From contig CATNEN010000032.1 of assembly GCA_950097015.1 (NCBI GenBank), positions 62,001-126,000 of the forward strand: a DNA stretch of 64,000 nt. Reading direction: 5' to 3'. This document shows positions 44,039 through 55,795 of this stretch, piece after piece; position 1 is the first letter of the stretch, and each line of letters begins with the position of its first letter. The notes below the pieces were generated by a model, which saw only the letters and a list, made by a program, of their open reading frames with translations, had not been told where the DNA came from and made no database searches. The stretch comes from Macrostomum hystrix. Its lineage: Eukaryota > Platyhelminthes > Macrostomidae. Position numbers and translations under genes: made by a program.

Positions 44039-46940
44039 TCACACCTGGGGCAGGTAGTTTTCAACCCGCTCCAGAAGCGCATCGGAGTAGCCTGGGCTGT
44101 AGTACTTGACAATCTCCTCCGGGTAGCAGTTGTTGATGGTGTTGATGTACTCCGCCAGGGCGCTGCCCGGCTCCGCCCGGATCTCCTGGATCTTCTTCAA
44201 GCCGCCGGAGGTGACAAACAGGCGGCGCGACTTCGGATTGTGCGGCAGTACCTTGCTGAACTGGGCCACGACATGCTTGAGGATGTTTGCCGGGGCCTCC
44301 TGCAGCAGCGGCTCCAGGGCTTCCAGGTGGACGCACTTTTGCAGGATGTGCTTCAGGGCCTTCTTCGACTGCGGGTGCGGTTGAAGCGACGGGTGGATTA
44401 AAGATCATTCGAAAATACTACTCATGGGCCATTCAGGCAGTAGTATAGCTTTCGGGAGGATTTAGTCGGGTCTATCCTTGAGCTAGAAAATCGCCACTGC
44501 TATTGCCTTAACTGCCTGCTCACCTTGATCTGCAGGTCCTCGCTGACATCGGGTCGCAGGTAGGCGCGCAGCAGTTTCGGCAGCACGTTGGCCTGCGCCA
44601 CAGACTTGGCGTGCTCAGGCGAATGCCGGCCGATTTGGCCCAGGGACCAGGCCGCCGCAGCCTGGATGTGGTCCTCCGACTCAGTCTGGAGCACGGCGTC
44701 CAGTGTTAGGACACCCTGCAGGTGGACGGATGAGGCGTACAGTTTCGTATTTAGGGAACTTCAAATTTAAATGAGGGTGTGAGTGGCAGTGCTGTCTAAC
44801 GCGTTTGCCTCTCGCACCAAGGTCCCTGAGCTTGATTCCGCTGCGAGGCTACATTTATATGGGGCGCAGCCGCGGAGAGAAAGCTTGGGGACTTAAAGCA
44901 ATTTTCGTCCATGGCGACCGACCCACAGGAAACAGTTAGAGCGTACACTGTCTGACAATGAAAAGTCAGGGCAGATGTACACACCTGTATGACAAGGGCG
45001 AAATATTTATGTAATCTATGAGGGATTGCTGCCATATGAAGGAAGCTCATGATGCATTTTGAAGGCCAATGTAATTAGAGATTAGGATTTTCACTGCTTG
45101 TGAAATTCTTAATTCTTAATAAGAAATGTCTTGGTGCTCATGACCCACCCTGGAAACAATGACAGCCATGGCTAGATTCTCCGAGTGCGCGGCAACGTAG
45201 CCCAGCATCATCACTCCTGGCAGGCGGACGTTGCCTCGGCTGTCGCCGACAAAATCAACGATAGCCGCGACGCCGCCAGCGTTGACAATGAGCTGCGACA
45301 GCTCGGGCGTGTGCTTGGCCACCTCGCGGATCAGGGTGGCGCAGTTTTTGCGCACGTACTCGTCCGGGTCCTTCAGGCATGTCAGCACAGCCGGGAAGAT
45401 CTCGGCTTCGACCACCATTTCAGCCAGGTCGACCTGCAAGGATCATATTGTTGGCGATTAGCGATTGTACGCCAGATTTCAGATTGAATAACAAAGAGAC
45501 AGCTGCGAAAATGACATACCGAATGCTTGGAGATCTGGGCCAGCGCTGAGAACACCTGTCGTTTGAGCTTAGCGTCAGGATTGAGCACCATCTGAGCCAG
45601 GTGGGCGATGGCTCCGGCGTCAACAACAGTCTGCGCCAGCTCCGGCGAGTGCTTGCTTATGTCGGAGAGGGCAGACGCGGCGATGCGTTTCAGGCTGAGG
45701 TCCGGCTCTTGAACGCACAGCACCAGCAGGGGAACGGCGCCGGCGTCCACCACTGCCTGCGCAAGCTCGGCGCTGTGCCTTGCGATGTAGCCCAGAGCCC
45801 AGGCGGCGCTCTCCTTCACGCCCGGATCGAACTCCTCCAGGCAGATGACCAGGGCGTCTAGGGCGCCGCAGTCAACGACGGCTTGGGCGAGCTCGGGCGA
45901 GTGCTTGGCCACGGCGCGCAGGACGAATGCGGCGGCCTTCTTGTAGAATCGCTGCTCGTATAGGATAGTTGAGAGAGAAGTAAAGGTAGATTTATGCTGC
46001 ACATAATAAACATGCTCTTTACACACGGTAAATCAGCCAACTACAACGGACATCAATGTGAACAACGGACAGTTGAATTCTGCTCACATTCTGCTCAGCA
46101 AGCGAGTAGACGAGCTGCGGCAGGATGTCACCTTTGACAACTGCCTCGGCCAAATCATCATTGTAGTTGGCCAGCCGGCCCAGAGCCAGGGCAGCGGTCT
46201 GCTGGATGGTGGGCACAATGTCCAACAGCAGAGGCCGCAGTAGGGACATTACGCCGGCATTTTGAAGCGTCTCGATGTTCTGCGGCCGCGTGGCCAGCTC
46301 GGCAACAGTCTGCACAAACTGCGTGCGGGCCTTCTGGTACTGCTCGAATACTGCAGTTGAAGTTAGCAGTTGGTTGGATCGTTTTGTAGATTAGGTTTTA
46401 AAACACATAACCATTTTGTGGAAATAAAACTAAAGCACAGTACTATAAAGAAAAACTAGTGCTCGAAAAAATATTTTTGGACTTCTTGTTTTGCTTCTTG
46501 TTTAATCCACTCTTTAACCCATTGAGTAGATACACTCAGTCAAGAATTTGGGTTTACTATGCCTGTGTCATTAAATTAATATTTATTCATAAACTAAAAC
46601 TAGTGAAACAATGGATATTTTCAAATCGATTTTAGCCATGTGTTTATTTCTATAAAAATGTATAAGACCACATGAAATATTTAGTCAAAACAGTTTTGTA
46701 CATATCAAATAAATGTAACTTTTTACTAGATGTTTCATTGCAATGGTTCAATTTAAGGCTTAAATAATGTAAATATCATCGAAATACTTCCGCAAGAATT
46801 AATTAAATTATTGATCTATCGTCTTGACGTTTCGTATTTAATCTAGACGTCAAGAATACTAATGGATTATTTTTTTAATGGGAAAATATATCAATAGATA
46901 TTTTAGCCGACATACCCTGTAGAACCTGACGTTGACTCAT
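44039..46940 (-). CDS. SPAG6: SPAG6, axonemal armadillo-repeat protein (6 exons)
   Basis: Sperm-associated antigen 6 (PF16 in algae) is a component of the ciliary/flagellar central apparatus. The coding exons are 46940-46916, 46350-46088, 45951-45520, 45433-45149, 44715-44524 and 44368-44039. All have GT-AG borders and compatible phases and give 508 residues (human about 509). Landmarks: MSQRQVLQVFEQYQKAR across exons 1-2; VPTIQQTAALALGRLANYND; RFYKKAAAFVLRAVAKHSPE opening exon 3; repeated ARM motifs such as GVKESAAWALGYIARHSAEL and LKRIAASALSDISKHSPELA; VDLAEMVVEAEIFPAVLTCL opening exon 4; EDHIQAAAAWSLGQIGRHSP in exon 5; HVVAQFSKVLPHNPKSRRLF and YPEEIVKYYSPGYSD in exon 6. No broken frames were seen. 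Coding exons are GC-rich, introns AT-rich. A SINE-B copy lies in the intron between exons 4 and 5, antisense to the gene. The start codon is 1.7 kb from the divergent MARCH-like gene. Confidence 0.97.
44776..44998 (+). mobile_element. tRNA-derived SINE, family B
   Basis: The head GAGTGGCAGTGCTGTCTAAC resembles an A box. A B-box-like AGCTTGATTCCGC follows, then GGGCGCAGCCGCGGAGAGAA, a CCATGGCGACCGACCCACAG variant, and the conserved 3' segment GTCAGGGCAGATGTACACAC with CTGT. It shares this order with 49472-49685. It lies in SPAG6 intron 4, antisense to the gene. Confidence 0.8.
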
Positions 46941-48636
46941 TTTTGTGGTCGGCTGATCGATCGGCTACAACAAAGATATGCCCTTGCTGTACTGAAGAAA
47001 TTGAACCAAAAAAAGATAAATATCAAACTTAAAAATTATCCACTTTAGCTAATAACCATGGAAGCTAGTTACTATGAGTAGATTTTCATGTTTCAATTAA
47101 AAATGTATTAAAACACAAATATGAATCCATGATAGGATTTATATAGCAAAATAATATTTAAGCTCATCATAAACCTTGTGTCGTTTGTTAAAACTATTAA
47201 AACCGTAAAATCGTGAAAAAAAAACAGAGGCAAATTTATACATATATATAATGATGACCAAACTTCTTTTTAGGGCCCAGTAGATTGTTAATAACTTTCG
47301 AATGCACAATTAGATACTAGGAAAATTCTGTGAATCTAAGTTTTATATTTTTCCTTGCTAAACCGACCGGAAATTTCTATTTTAAAATGTATCATACAGA
47401 ATTTACATTAGCCGAATTCTGTATGATTTTTTCTATCCATTATGTTACTGCTCTATTTACAAAGTTCATTTTGCTTTAAATTTATTTTTTGGCCCGATTG
47501 TAACTTTTAAGTCTGAGTGATTGAATAATTGTTTTCATTTAGGCTTAAATATTTTATTAAAAAATGTTACACAGCATGCTCTTTCTATACTACACAAAAC
47601 TAAACCTCTTCTAATTAAGCCTTGCCGTATGCTGTGCAGTATTTGTATCAAGAACCACTAGCATTGTTATATCAGGACGTAACACTCGTGAATCGTGGAA
47701 AATTATTTGAAGGCCCATTCAAATACATTACACGAAGAAAATTCAATGGCCCATTTTTGCTTCTACAAAGTGAACAGAGGTTAAAGCAGAGTCTCTTGAC
47801 CTATTTTAACGAGGATATGGTCCTTGCATTGTATACGTACCATTCCCGTCGAGCTAATATGAATACATCTACAATATCTACAGCTACTCTAGTAGATGTA
47901 CATTAGACGAACAAACCGGGAAATCGGTTTAAAATTTAAGATTTTAATTAAATAGACATCGCATAAGTATTCAATTATGTTTACTTCGTATAGCCTATAC
48001 ACGCACTCCTTCTCTCTTCCTCTGACCTGACATCTCCTCTATCTCATCTGTTCTGTATAGTTACGTTATGATCATACTATAAGTGCTCATCACTTAGCGA
48101 ATAAAAGAATTTAAATTACTCTACGAGCCGGGATTACGTAAATTTTTAAGTAAGCTTAGTCGTAAAAGTACGTTCACTTTAATTGCCCTCGGGTATAGAT
48201 AAATATGGTGCAAAGTGTTTTCAACCTACTTTTTATTCATGTTTTGTTGGAACTATTGTTTAGTCATGAAGTTTACTTAGTTTCTAGAACTGTCATCCGT
48301 ACTATAATAAAGTGAATTAAATACGCACAGTGAAGCTGTTTTCTAAACTTAAACTTGCTTAACTTCCGTGCGGGGTCGTCATCCTATGCCAATTGTGGCT
48401 AGTGTACAAAACTTGTTAAATAATAGGATGTACATCTGCAGGTGTACATGCGAACTATAGTCTAACTTTCCTCATGAGCCTTTAAGACTTTAACAACCTA
48501 CCAGGGTATATGAGCAAGTTATGCAGCTTGACTTTTTTGCATTTATAAAAGCCTGCTCAATGGTCTGTGCATGGTTTTGATTTTGCGGAGTTCATAGTAA
48601 ACTAAACAAATCGGCAAGAACATCCTATGCAACTAA
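46941..48636. other. Divergent intergenic region SPAG6/MARCH-like
   Basis: 1.7 kb of AT-rich DNA between two start codons facing away from each other. It presumably holds both promoters and 5' UTRs. A 94-codon open frame at 47622-47906 has no ATG context, splice or homology support. No shared motif was identified by eye. Confidence 0.5.
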
Positions 48637-50000
48637 ATGGTCTCCACAAACAAAACTTTACAGACTGATGGGACTGATGATCATCAAGCAACTGGCGCTT
48701 CCACAGCAGCTCCTGACGTTGATCAAAACCAGGTGTGTAATCTGATACATTGTGACCGTTGTATGTTTGTCACTGTTCATGTTTAACAACCTAATTTGCA
48801 ATGACTTTGCAACACATTTCTCGCAGACGGTACTGGACACTGACGAGTGCCGCATCTGCCGCAATTCCGTTGCTGAACTGCTGGAAGCTGAGTCTGCTCA
48901 ATGTGGCCAGGCCTGCTGCCGGCCGCTCTGCTTCCAGCTCAACCGCTTCAACGGAAAGCGGCGCCGCGAACGGCAGCCACCGCTGCATCGCCTCAGCTGC
49001 GCTTGCGCCGGCAGCGTCCGGCACGTGTGCGCCCGTTGCTATCGACTCTATTACGTTGCTAGGGGCCTGAGCGCATGCGAAATCTGCCGCCAACCCACCG
49101 GCCTGGAGGGCGGTGAAGCTCATTTAAACGAAACTGGCGGTTGCTGCAGCCGTTTGGCAACCACCGTCTGCTCAGACGAAGCCCGCCTCCTTGTCTACGC
49201 CCTCTTCCTGACCTTCGCATTCGTGTCAATCTTTGTGCTGTTCCTTGTGGCCAATTCGGCCGAAACGCCGCCAGTGACCGCCGGTGGCCCGACAACGACG
49301 CCGTCGCCAGGTTCGCAGCGTCGTCTGGAGCGTTTCGTGTTCGTGGGTGTTGCCTCCGTGAACCTGTGCGTTGCCATGGCCTACATCTGCTACAGCTACT
49401 GGAGACATCATCGCAGAACAGGTAAAGTTGTTGCTATGCCAAGTTGAATATCTCCCATTGTTTGAATTTCTGGGGGCGAGTGGCAGAGCGGTTAACTCAT
49501 TTGCCTCTCGCACGAAGGTCGTTGAGCTCGATTCCGCTCTCTCTGGGCGCAGCCGCAGAGAGAAGGCCTGCGGGCTTGTCGTGAAATTTACGCCCTCGAG
49601 GGCCAACCCCAAGGCCCAGTGAAAGTGTACACTGCCTGACGATGAGAAAGTCAGGGCAGATGTACACACCTGTGTGATCGTGTGCCTGCGTACGGTATCT
49701 GTGTGGGTGCTCAGGAGTCAGCGAAATGGGCAGAATTGCCTGCTCGCTGGCTGCGCGTCAACTGTCACGAAATGATGTGCCACTGCAATTTTTATATCAT
49801 GTTATCGTATTATCGTAACTTTCTTCATAGGCACGCCAAATCTTTCAGGTGGCTGCTGCCGACGGCATAGACAACAACCTGGCGGATACGACGATCGTCA
49901 AGCTAGCATCGTCACTTTGCCCAATGTGGCGACGATTGGAGCAGTCACTGCGCAGACCCTGCAGCAGCCGCCACCTCTGCTATTGGGCGATGCGGCCTAG
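48637..50000 (+). CDS. MARCH-type RING-CH membrane E3 ubiquitin ligase (3 exons)
   Basis: The exons are 48637-48732, 48827-49421 and 49849-50000. An alternative acceptor at 49830 adds 18 bases in frame. Phases agree and the product is about 281 residues. Exon 1 gives a polar N-terminus (MVSTNKTLQTDG to DQNQ). Exon 2 opens TVLDTDECRIC and carries a RING-CH (RINGv) finger: C-x2-C (CRIC), then after a long insert C-x-C-x4-H-x2-C (CACAGSVRHVCARC) and C-x2-C (CEIC). Two membrane helices follow (about LLVYALFLTFAFVSIFVLF and FVFVGVASVNLCVAMAYICY), and a cytoplasmic tail is split by intron 2. Such proteins transfer ubiquitin to membrane receptors in endosomes, the plasma membrane or the ER. Oddities: the insert between the first and second Cys pairs is far longer than the usual 10-20 residues, and the usual Trp after the fifth ligand is replaced by LYYVARG. 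The subfamily is not assigned. Intron 2 holds a SINE-B copy. Confidence 0.85.
49472..49685 (+). mobile_element. tRNA-derived SINE, family B
   Basis: A clear A box TGGCAGAGCGGTTAAC and B box AGCTCGATTCCGC are about 40 bases apart. The body includes GGGCGCAGCCGCAGAGAGAA and ends GTCAGGGCAGATGTACACAC with CTGTGTG. This is the best-preserved copy in the window. It lies in intron 2 of the MARCH-like gene, in the same orientation as the gene. Confidence 0.85.
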
Positions 50001-50309
50001 TTACCTCCCAGCATTTGATTTATTTACTGATAAGTACTTCAGGTACTTCATGCCTGTTTCATTAGTCTTTAGCTATGGTAGAAATTTTAGTGCATTTTGT
50101 CGTGTCCTCAGTTTTATATTTTGCTTGCATTTCATTACTTTCATGTCTCAATTATTCTTCACTGCTGCCAAATTATCAGTAAAAAACTTTGGCCATGTTA
50201 TCAATATATATTATTTTTACCGACAGTTTAAGGGGACCGATTAAAAAAAGGTGGACTTGGTAATCACATTGATGGGCTCCCAGTTCCAGCAAATCAGATT
50301 TTTGCTCCA
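50001..50309 (+). other. Probable 3' UTR of MARCH-like gene
   Basis: AT-rich. No AATAAA was seen. It ends at the 24-bp minisatellite. Confidence 0.4.
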
Positions 50310-51422
50310 ATCAGCCCCACCTGATCATATTCCAGTCAGTCCCACCTGATCCCATCCAGTCAGTCTCACCTGATCCCATCCAGTCAGTCTCACCCGATCC
50401 CATCCAGTCAGTCCCACCTGATCCCATCCAGTCAGTCTCACCCGATCCCATCCAGTCAGTCTCACCTGATCCCATCCAATCAGTCCCATCTGATCCCATC
50501 CAATCAGTCCCACCTGATCTCATGCAGTCAGCCCAATCTGATCCATCCAGTCAGTCCCACCTGATCCCATCCAATCAGTCCCACCTGATCCCATCCAATC
50601 AGTCCCACCTGATCCCATCCAGTCAGTCCCACCTGATCCCATCCAGTCAGTCCCACCTGATCCCATCCAGTCAGTCTCACCTGATCCCATCCAGTCAGTC
50701 TCACCCGATCCCATCCAGTCAGTCCCACCTGATCCCATCCAGTCAGTCTCACCCGATCCCATCCAGTCAGTCTCACCTGATCCCATCCAATCAGTCCCAT
50801 CTGATCCCATCCAATCAGTCCCACCTGATCTCATGCAGTCAGCCCAATCTGATCCATCCAGTCAGTCCCACCTGATCCCATCCAATCAGTCCCACCTGAT
50901 CCCATCCAATCAGTCCCACCTGATCCCATCCAGTCAGTCCCACCTGATCCCATCCAGTCAGTCCCACCTGATCCCATCCAATCAGTCCCACCTGATCCCA
51001 TTCGATCAGTCCCACCTGATCCATTTAATCAGTCCCCACCAGATCCCATCCAATCAGTCCCACCTGATCCCATTCGATCAGTCCCACCTGATCCATTTAA
51101 TCAGTCCCCACCAGATCCCATCCAATCAGTCCCACCTGATCTCATGCAGTCAGTCCCATCTGATCCCATTTAATCAGTCCCACCTGATCTCATGTAGTCA
51201 TCCCCACCAGATCCCATCCAATCTGTCCCACCTGATCCCATCCAATCAGTCCCACCTGATCCCATCCAATCAGTCCCACCTGATTTTATGCAGTCAGCCC
51301 TATCTGATCCCATCCAGTCAGTCCCACCAGATCCCATCCAATCAGTCCCACCTGATCCCATCCAATCAGTCCCACCTGATCCCATCCAATCAGTCCCACC
51401 TGATCCCATCCAGTCAGCTTAG
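50310..51422. repeat. 24-bp minisatellite with 311-bp higher-order repeat
   Basis: About 46 copies of a unit reading CCCACCTGATCCCATCCAGT plus CAGT. The marker CTCATGCAGTCAGCCCAATC occurs at about 50519 and 50830 (period 311), with matching order between. A ~69-bp sub-block with CATTCGATCAGTCCC is duplicated at 51000-51120. Open frames on both strands follow from the 24-bp period. Confidence 0.96.
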
Positions 51423-51982
51423 CTGTAAACTATGATACTGAACCAAAATTATTTATATATATATATATAAATAGTCAGCGACGTAGGAATGACATTTAAC
51501 TTGCGCGTTTGTCAATAATTTTTTATGTATTTAATAAACGGTTTTACATGACATACAGTCTCGTAATGCATGTGGTTCGTCTTTTCGTGTCCGACACAAC
51601 TATACGTTTGACTTTTAGTGTCATTTTTGAAACAGTGAAACAGATTTTTTGTCTGCTAAATTATAATTCCCTTGTTGCCAATCCCAGTGACCAATGGTCA
51701 AGTCCTATCAAATCAGGCTATCAAGCAATGTCGCACGCTCTACTCTCGTGACTTTTTTCAAATGTACATTTCTATTTTGGTGTACATTTGGCGGGGTACA
51801 GAACAGACATTCACCAGCCATCTAACGGCCGCCGGCTAGCCGACACTTCCACTAGTCAAAAAATACTCGGCTAGCCGGGTGATTCCACGTGGACCCACGG
51901 GGGGCTAGCCTTACTGGCGGTGGCCTTGGGGGAATTGCATTCCTAACCCACGTGCATGTAGTAAGAAACTATATAAATAACT
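51423..51982. other. Unassigned spacer
   Basis: A short (TA)n tract lies near 51455. A patch near 51830-51920 contains three GGCTAGCC palindromic motifs within about 85 bases. No gene supported. Confidence 0.4.
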
Positions 51983-52917
51983 TATTTCCAAACATATAGG
52001 GAAGCCATTTTTACGGCGTAGTGTAGAATAACTTCGACTAAGTAGCTCAATGAGATACATGAGATACATACATGACAAGTCCATTTTTCAAAAGAAACCA
52101 AACTAGAATCCTTGTCCCTAGAACTCAAAGAACTCGATATGGAAAACTCTTGCATAATGAATTATAGCTTTTTGGCTAGAACGGCAAGAACTATATACAA
52201 CACAGGCATATATGCATTTTAGAAATGAAATAGATGACAGATTAATAGAAAGGAGGAATGAAAAGAAAAAATGACAAAAAGTGAAAAAGTTTTATTTCGT
52301 CAATTACAAAAATCAGTAGTGGTTGGTAATCGAGCTAGGGACCTTCCGCATGCGAGGATTCAGCGCTACTCAACAATCTACACAGACTTAATACAAGTGA
52401 AGGGAAAAAATATTATTATACTGGCTGGCCATAACACTAGCCATTTCTAGACATTTCCAAACATATAGGGAAGCCATTTTTACGGCGTAGTGTAGAATAA
52501 CTTCGACTAAGTAGCTCAATGAGATACATGAGATACATACATGACAAAGCCATTTTTCAAAAGAAACCAAACTTGTCCCTAGAACTCGAAAGAACTCGAA
52601 GCAGTGGCGAACGAATTTCGTATATGGAAAACTCTTGCATAATGAATTATATCTTTTTGGCTAGAACGGCAAGAACTATAATACAACACAGGCATATTAT
52701 ATGCATTTTAGAAATGAAATAGATGACAGATCAATAGAAAGGAGGAATGAAAAGAATAAATGACAAAAGTGATAAGTTTTATTTCGTCAATTACAAAAAT
52801 CAAATGTAATTGGTAATCGAGCTAGGGACCTTCCGCATGCGAGGATTCAGCGCTACTCAACAATCTACACGGACTTGATAGAAGTGAAGGGAAAAAATGT
52901 TATTATACTGGCTGGTA
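51983..52917. repeat. Direct duplication of a ~450-bp segment with tRNA-like motif
   Basis: Copy 1 spans about 51983-52427 and copy 2 about 52454-52917. Both begin ATTTCCAAACATATAGGGAA and end near TATTATACTGGCTGG. They differ by substitutions and small indels. Copy 1 lacks the GAAGCAGTGGCGAACGAATT segment present in copy 2. Near the right end of each, the minus strand reads TAGCGCTGAATCC then TAGCTCGATTACC, resembling A and B boxes. The unit may be a third SINE-like family. Confidence 0.8.
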
Positions 52918-54310
52918 GAAAGCCCAACTTAAAAGTTCTTTATCGTTCTTAATCGTTCTTTCATTCTTATTTATTCTATACCGTAACAGTTGAACCTAAA
53001 ATCTGTAATTTAGAAGATACAAGAGAGAATAAGTATACAATTATAAATATAGGAATGAATAAGTAGAAGCTAGGTATGTAAGTATGCATAATTTAAAAAT
53101 TTGGCGCGTTCCGATGCACAAGATTGAGATTCTAAATAGAGGAAGAGGGACTGTGTTTCGTACATTAATAAGGTAATAGTTTGGTATCTTATCTCCCTCC
53201 CGAGTTCCGGCCAACAAATGAATTAGTAATGAATTTCGATTGCTAGGGACCATTGAAAGGTTACACGATCGATCATAACCAATTGTGAATTATTTGATAT
53301 TTTTTGTTTTCTGCAATCTAAATTCGAAATTTATTCATATACATTCTGTTTTTATTAAACGTTGCTTCATTTTGTGTTCATATGTGTTTATTTTGGTACG
53401 TCCCAATTCCTTCACGCAAACTAAACTCCCGGACGATAAAATGTTACGTAAACACGTTAAAACAAAACAAACGCTAAAAACAAAACGTAGAATTAGTAAA
53501 AAATCTCATTTTATTGCACAAAAATTAAAATTGCTTTAACAGTTTTTAGTTACAGACAAGCGCTTTATTGACTTGAAATTTAAATTTTAAATTACAGTTT
53601 TTGCGGTTGTTTTATTCCTATCCAATATTCTATCCTATTCTATTGTAGTATAACTGGGTTTGAAGGCCGCGAATTTAAACAGTTTTACTACAGCAATTTA
53701 ACGTCTTCAGTTTACACGCCGCGCCGCGCCTTACACTTACAATCGATTGCAGCGCGCTTTTCAAACTGGTGCGATTATATTTTAATTAGACAACGATTAA
53801 AATAATTTATAATTAATATTTGCATTTTTTTCAAGGGTCATAAAAGTAGAAATTAATAACATAATAATGTTATTTGCAATCGCTATAGTTACTGTATAGC
53901 AACAATTAAATATTTAGCGCAATTTTAAAAGAACATTTCCAGCCGCACTACACTATGCTATCCTAAACCGATTAGGTTACTTGTGTTAATTATCTACTGA
54001 TACTACTACTAGATAATAGATCTATTCTTAAATCTTTAATTTATTTTGAAGTCTCAGTCAAAAGCATTGCGATTTTTTTGTCGCAGCGCATTTTTATTGC
54101 AAAATAGTAAATATAAAGTTTCTAATTAATTTAGATTAAATCGTCAAATTAGCTATTTGTTAACGTAAGTATGACCGTCAGTGCTTTCTATTCACTCATA
54201 TTTTCCTTAAATATGTTGCCCGTAGTTGTATAGACAACTAATATAATTAATAATTTTTTATTAACCATGCTTCCAGGGCCTAGCTGTGTCCCATAGGAAG
54301 TGCTAATTCA
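52918..54310. other. AT-rich spacer
   Basis: No supported gene. A short CGCGCCGCGCC patch near 53717 stands out from the AT-rich background. Confidence 0.4.
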
Positions 54311-54425
54311 CATGGTCCTATGCTGATAATTTCAATTTTATCTACGTGGTCCTATGCTGATAATTTCAATTTTATCCACGTGGTCCTATGCTTATAATTT
54401 CAATTTTATCCATATGAATCCATGC
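54311..54425. repeat. 34-bp tandem repeat, three copies
   Basis: TGGTCCTATGCTGATAATTT followed by CAATTTTATC(T/C)ACG is repeated three times, with the last copy diverging. Confidence 0.85.
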
Positions 54426-55391
54426 TCAAAATTTATGCTTATCTGCTGGTGTTTTGTTTTGCAATCAGTCCTAAAAACAGTCTGGCTGGCTGCCTACATC
54501 GATCACCCTCAAACTGCAGCCAATTAAACCTGCCACAGAAAATGAATTCCACTGAGCAATGTAGAGAGCCTGGCACTTGCTGTCACAGCTAAGACCTGTG
54601 ATTTCCTTTGGCAAATCAAAATCCCTCTGGGCTTTTAGACAGACAGACCCATCAATTGAAAAGGCAAGAATCTCATAACTTTAGTCTCCATGTAAAACGG
54701 AACAAAAAGGGAGCCTCACAGTGATATCACCTGCCAATTCTCTCTCACTAGCTGGCCTGAAGAATCAGCAACAAAAGTTTTAGTGTTGGAGCACAATGCA
54801 ATAAATCTAGGATTGCCTAGACTTTCCAGCTCACCAGACTGGAATAAACATAATCCAACAATCATATGTACAAAAACATTCAAGACACAATAGTTTTGAT
54901 GACTATAGTTGGTTGTAGTGTCTCAAACAAACTTTTCTTGTACAACACTTAAGCATGCAGATAACGCCTATGCCATATCTATCCATAGTGTGGATCATGT
55001 AGTGCAGACAAGAATTTTCCTGTGTGTATTTTCAGAAGTGGCATGCAGTGGTGTACAAATTGGTCAGTGGCCTGCATAATGCACACTACATAATTACACT
55101 GGCATGGCAATGTTGCCAATGCATTTATGCATGCAGCAAAAAACATATTCAACTTTTTTTTAAATCTATTGTATATTAACAGTATAAATAGAGAAACAAA
55201 AATTAACATTTGTCTCCACTTGATTTGTGTTGCCTATGGATGAGTTAGCTCTATGTAGCAATGTATGCAGTGCGCTGCACGTGGCCTACATCTTGAATGT
55301 GCATTGACTTCCAAATTGCAGGTACTGCTTGACTGTTTTCACCTGCCTGTGACCAGTCACTTTACAGATATTGGCATTTGAGTAACCAACA
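54426..55391. other. Unassigned spacer
   Basis: No feature supported on either strand. Confidence 0.35.
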
Positions 55392-55562
55392 TCAGAAAAC
55401 TCCTTGCAGAGCTATTGCTGCGGCTGCCTCATGGAATGGTTGGAGCAGCAAATCAAACATGTCGACACCGGTGACACCCATCTGAAGTGGTCCCAGACCC
55501 TCTGACTTGGCCACCAGCTGGAACACGTCCATGGCGGCAAGAAGGTCGCTGCTGTTAGCGGC
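55392..55562 (-). CDS. Candidate small terminal exon, unknown protein
   Basis: On the minus strand, an acceptor-like CATAATCAG is followed by 56 open codons starting AANSSDLLAAMDVFQLVAKS and ending EAAAAIALQGVF, then TGA at 55392-55394. The composition is protein-like and GC-richer than its surroundings. No poly(A) signal is evident nearby and I do not recognise the family. It could be a pseudogene or chimeric exon. Confidence 0.3.
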   Translation of the reverse strand, partial: AANSSDLLAAMDVFQLVAKSEGLGPLQMGVTGVDMFDLLLQPFHEAAAAIALQGVF

Positions 55563-55795
55563 CTGATTATGCGAACATCCGATGGGATTCCAATTGCTCT
55601 AACAGACATTTGACATTGTTCTAAAATAAGAAAATGCAATGAAATTTACAGAATTTTATCATGTAGTCTAAAAATTTACTGCAACATGCTAACAAAATAT
55701 GTGTTAAATTATATTCACCTCATTGAAATTGGAAGGAAATCCATGGAAGTAAAGACGAAAATTTTCAAAGTCGTTTCTGAAATATTTGTTTTTAT

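Noticed and set aside
47622-47906. 94-codon ORF between SPAG6 and the MARCH-like gene
   Set aside because: It has no homology, no splice context and an AT-rich composition like the spacer around it.
48752-48826. Apparent N-terminal extension of the MARCH-like ORF
   Set aside because: This is intron 1. The upstream exon at 48637-48732 with a GT donor, and the TCTCGCAG acceptor at 48826, give a coherent start.
53285-53539. 84-codon plus ORF
   Set aside because: AT-driven composition (Phe/Ile/Lys-rich), with no homology or splice support.
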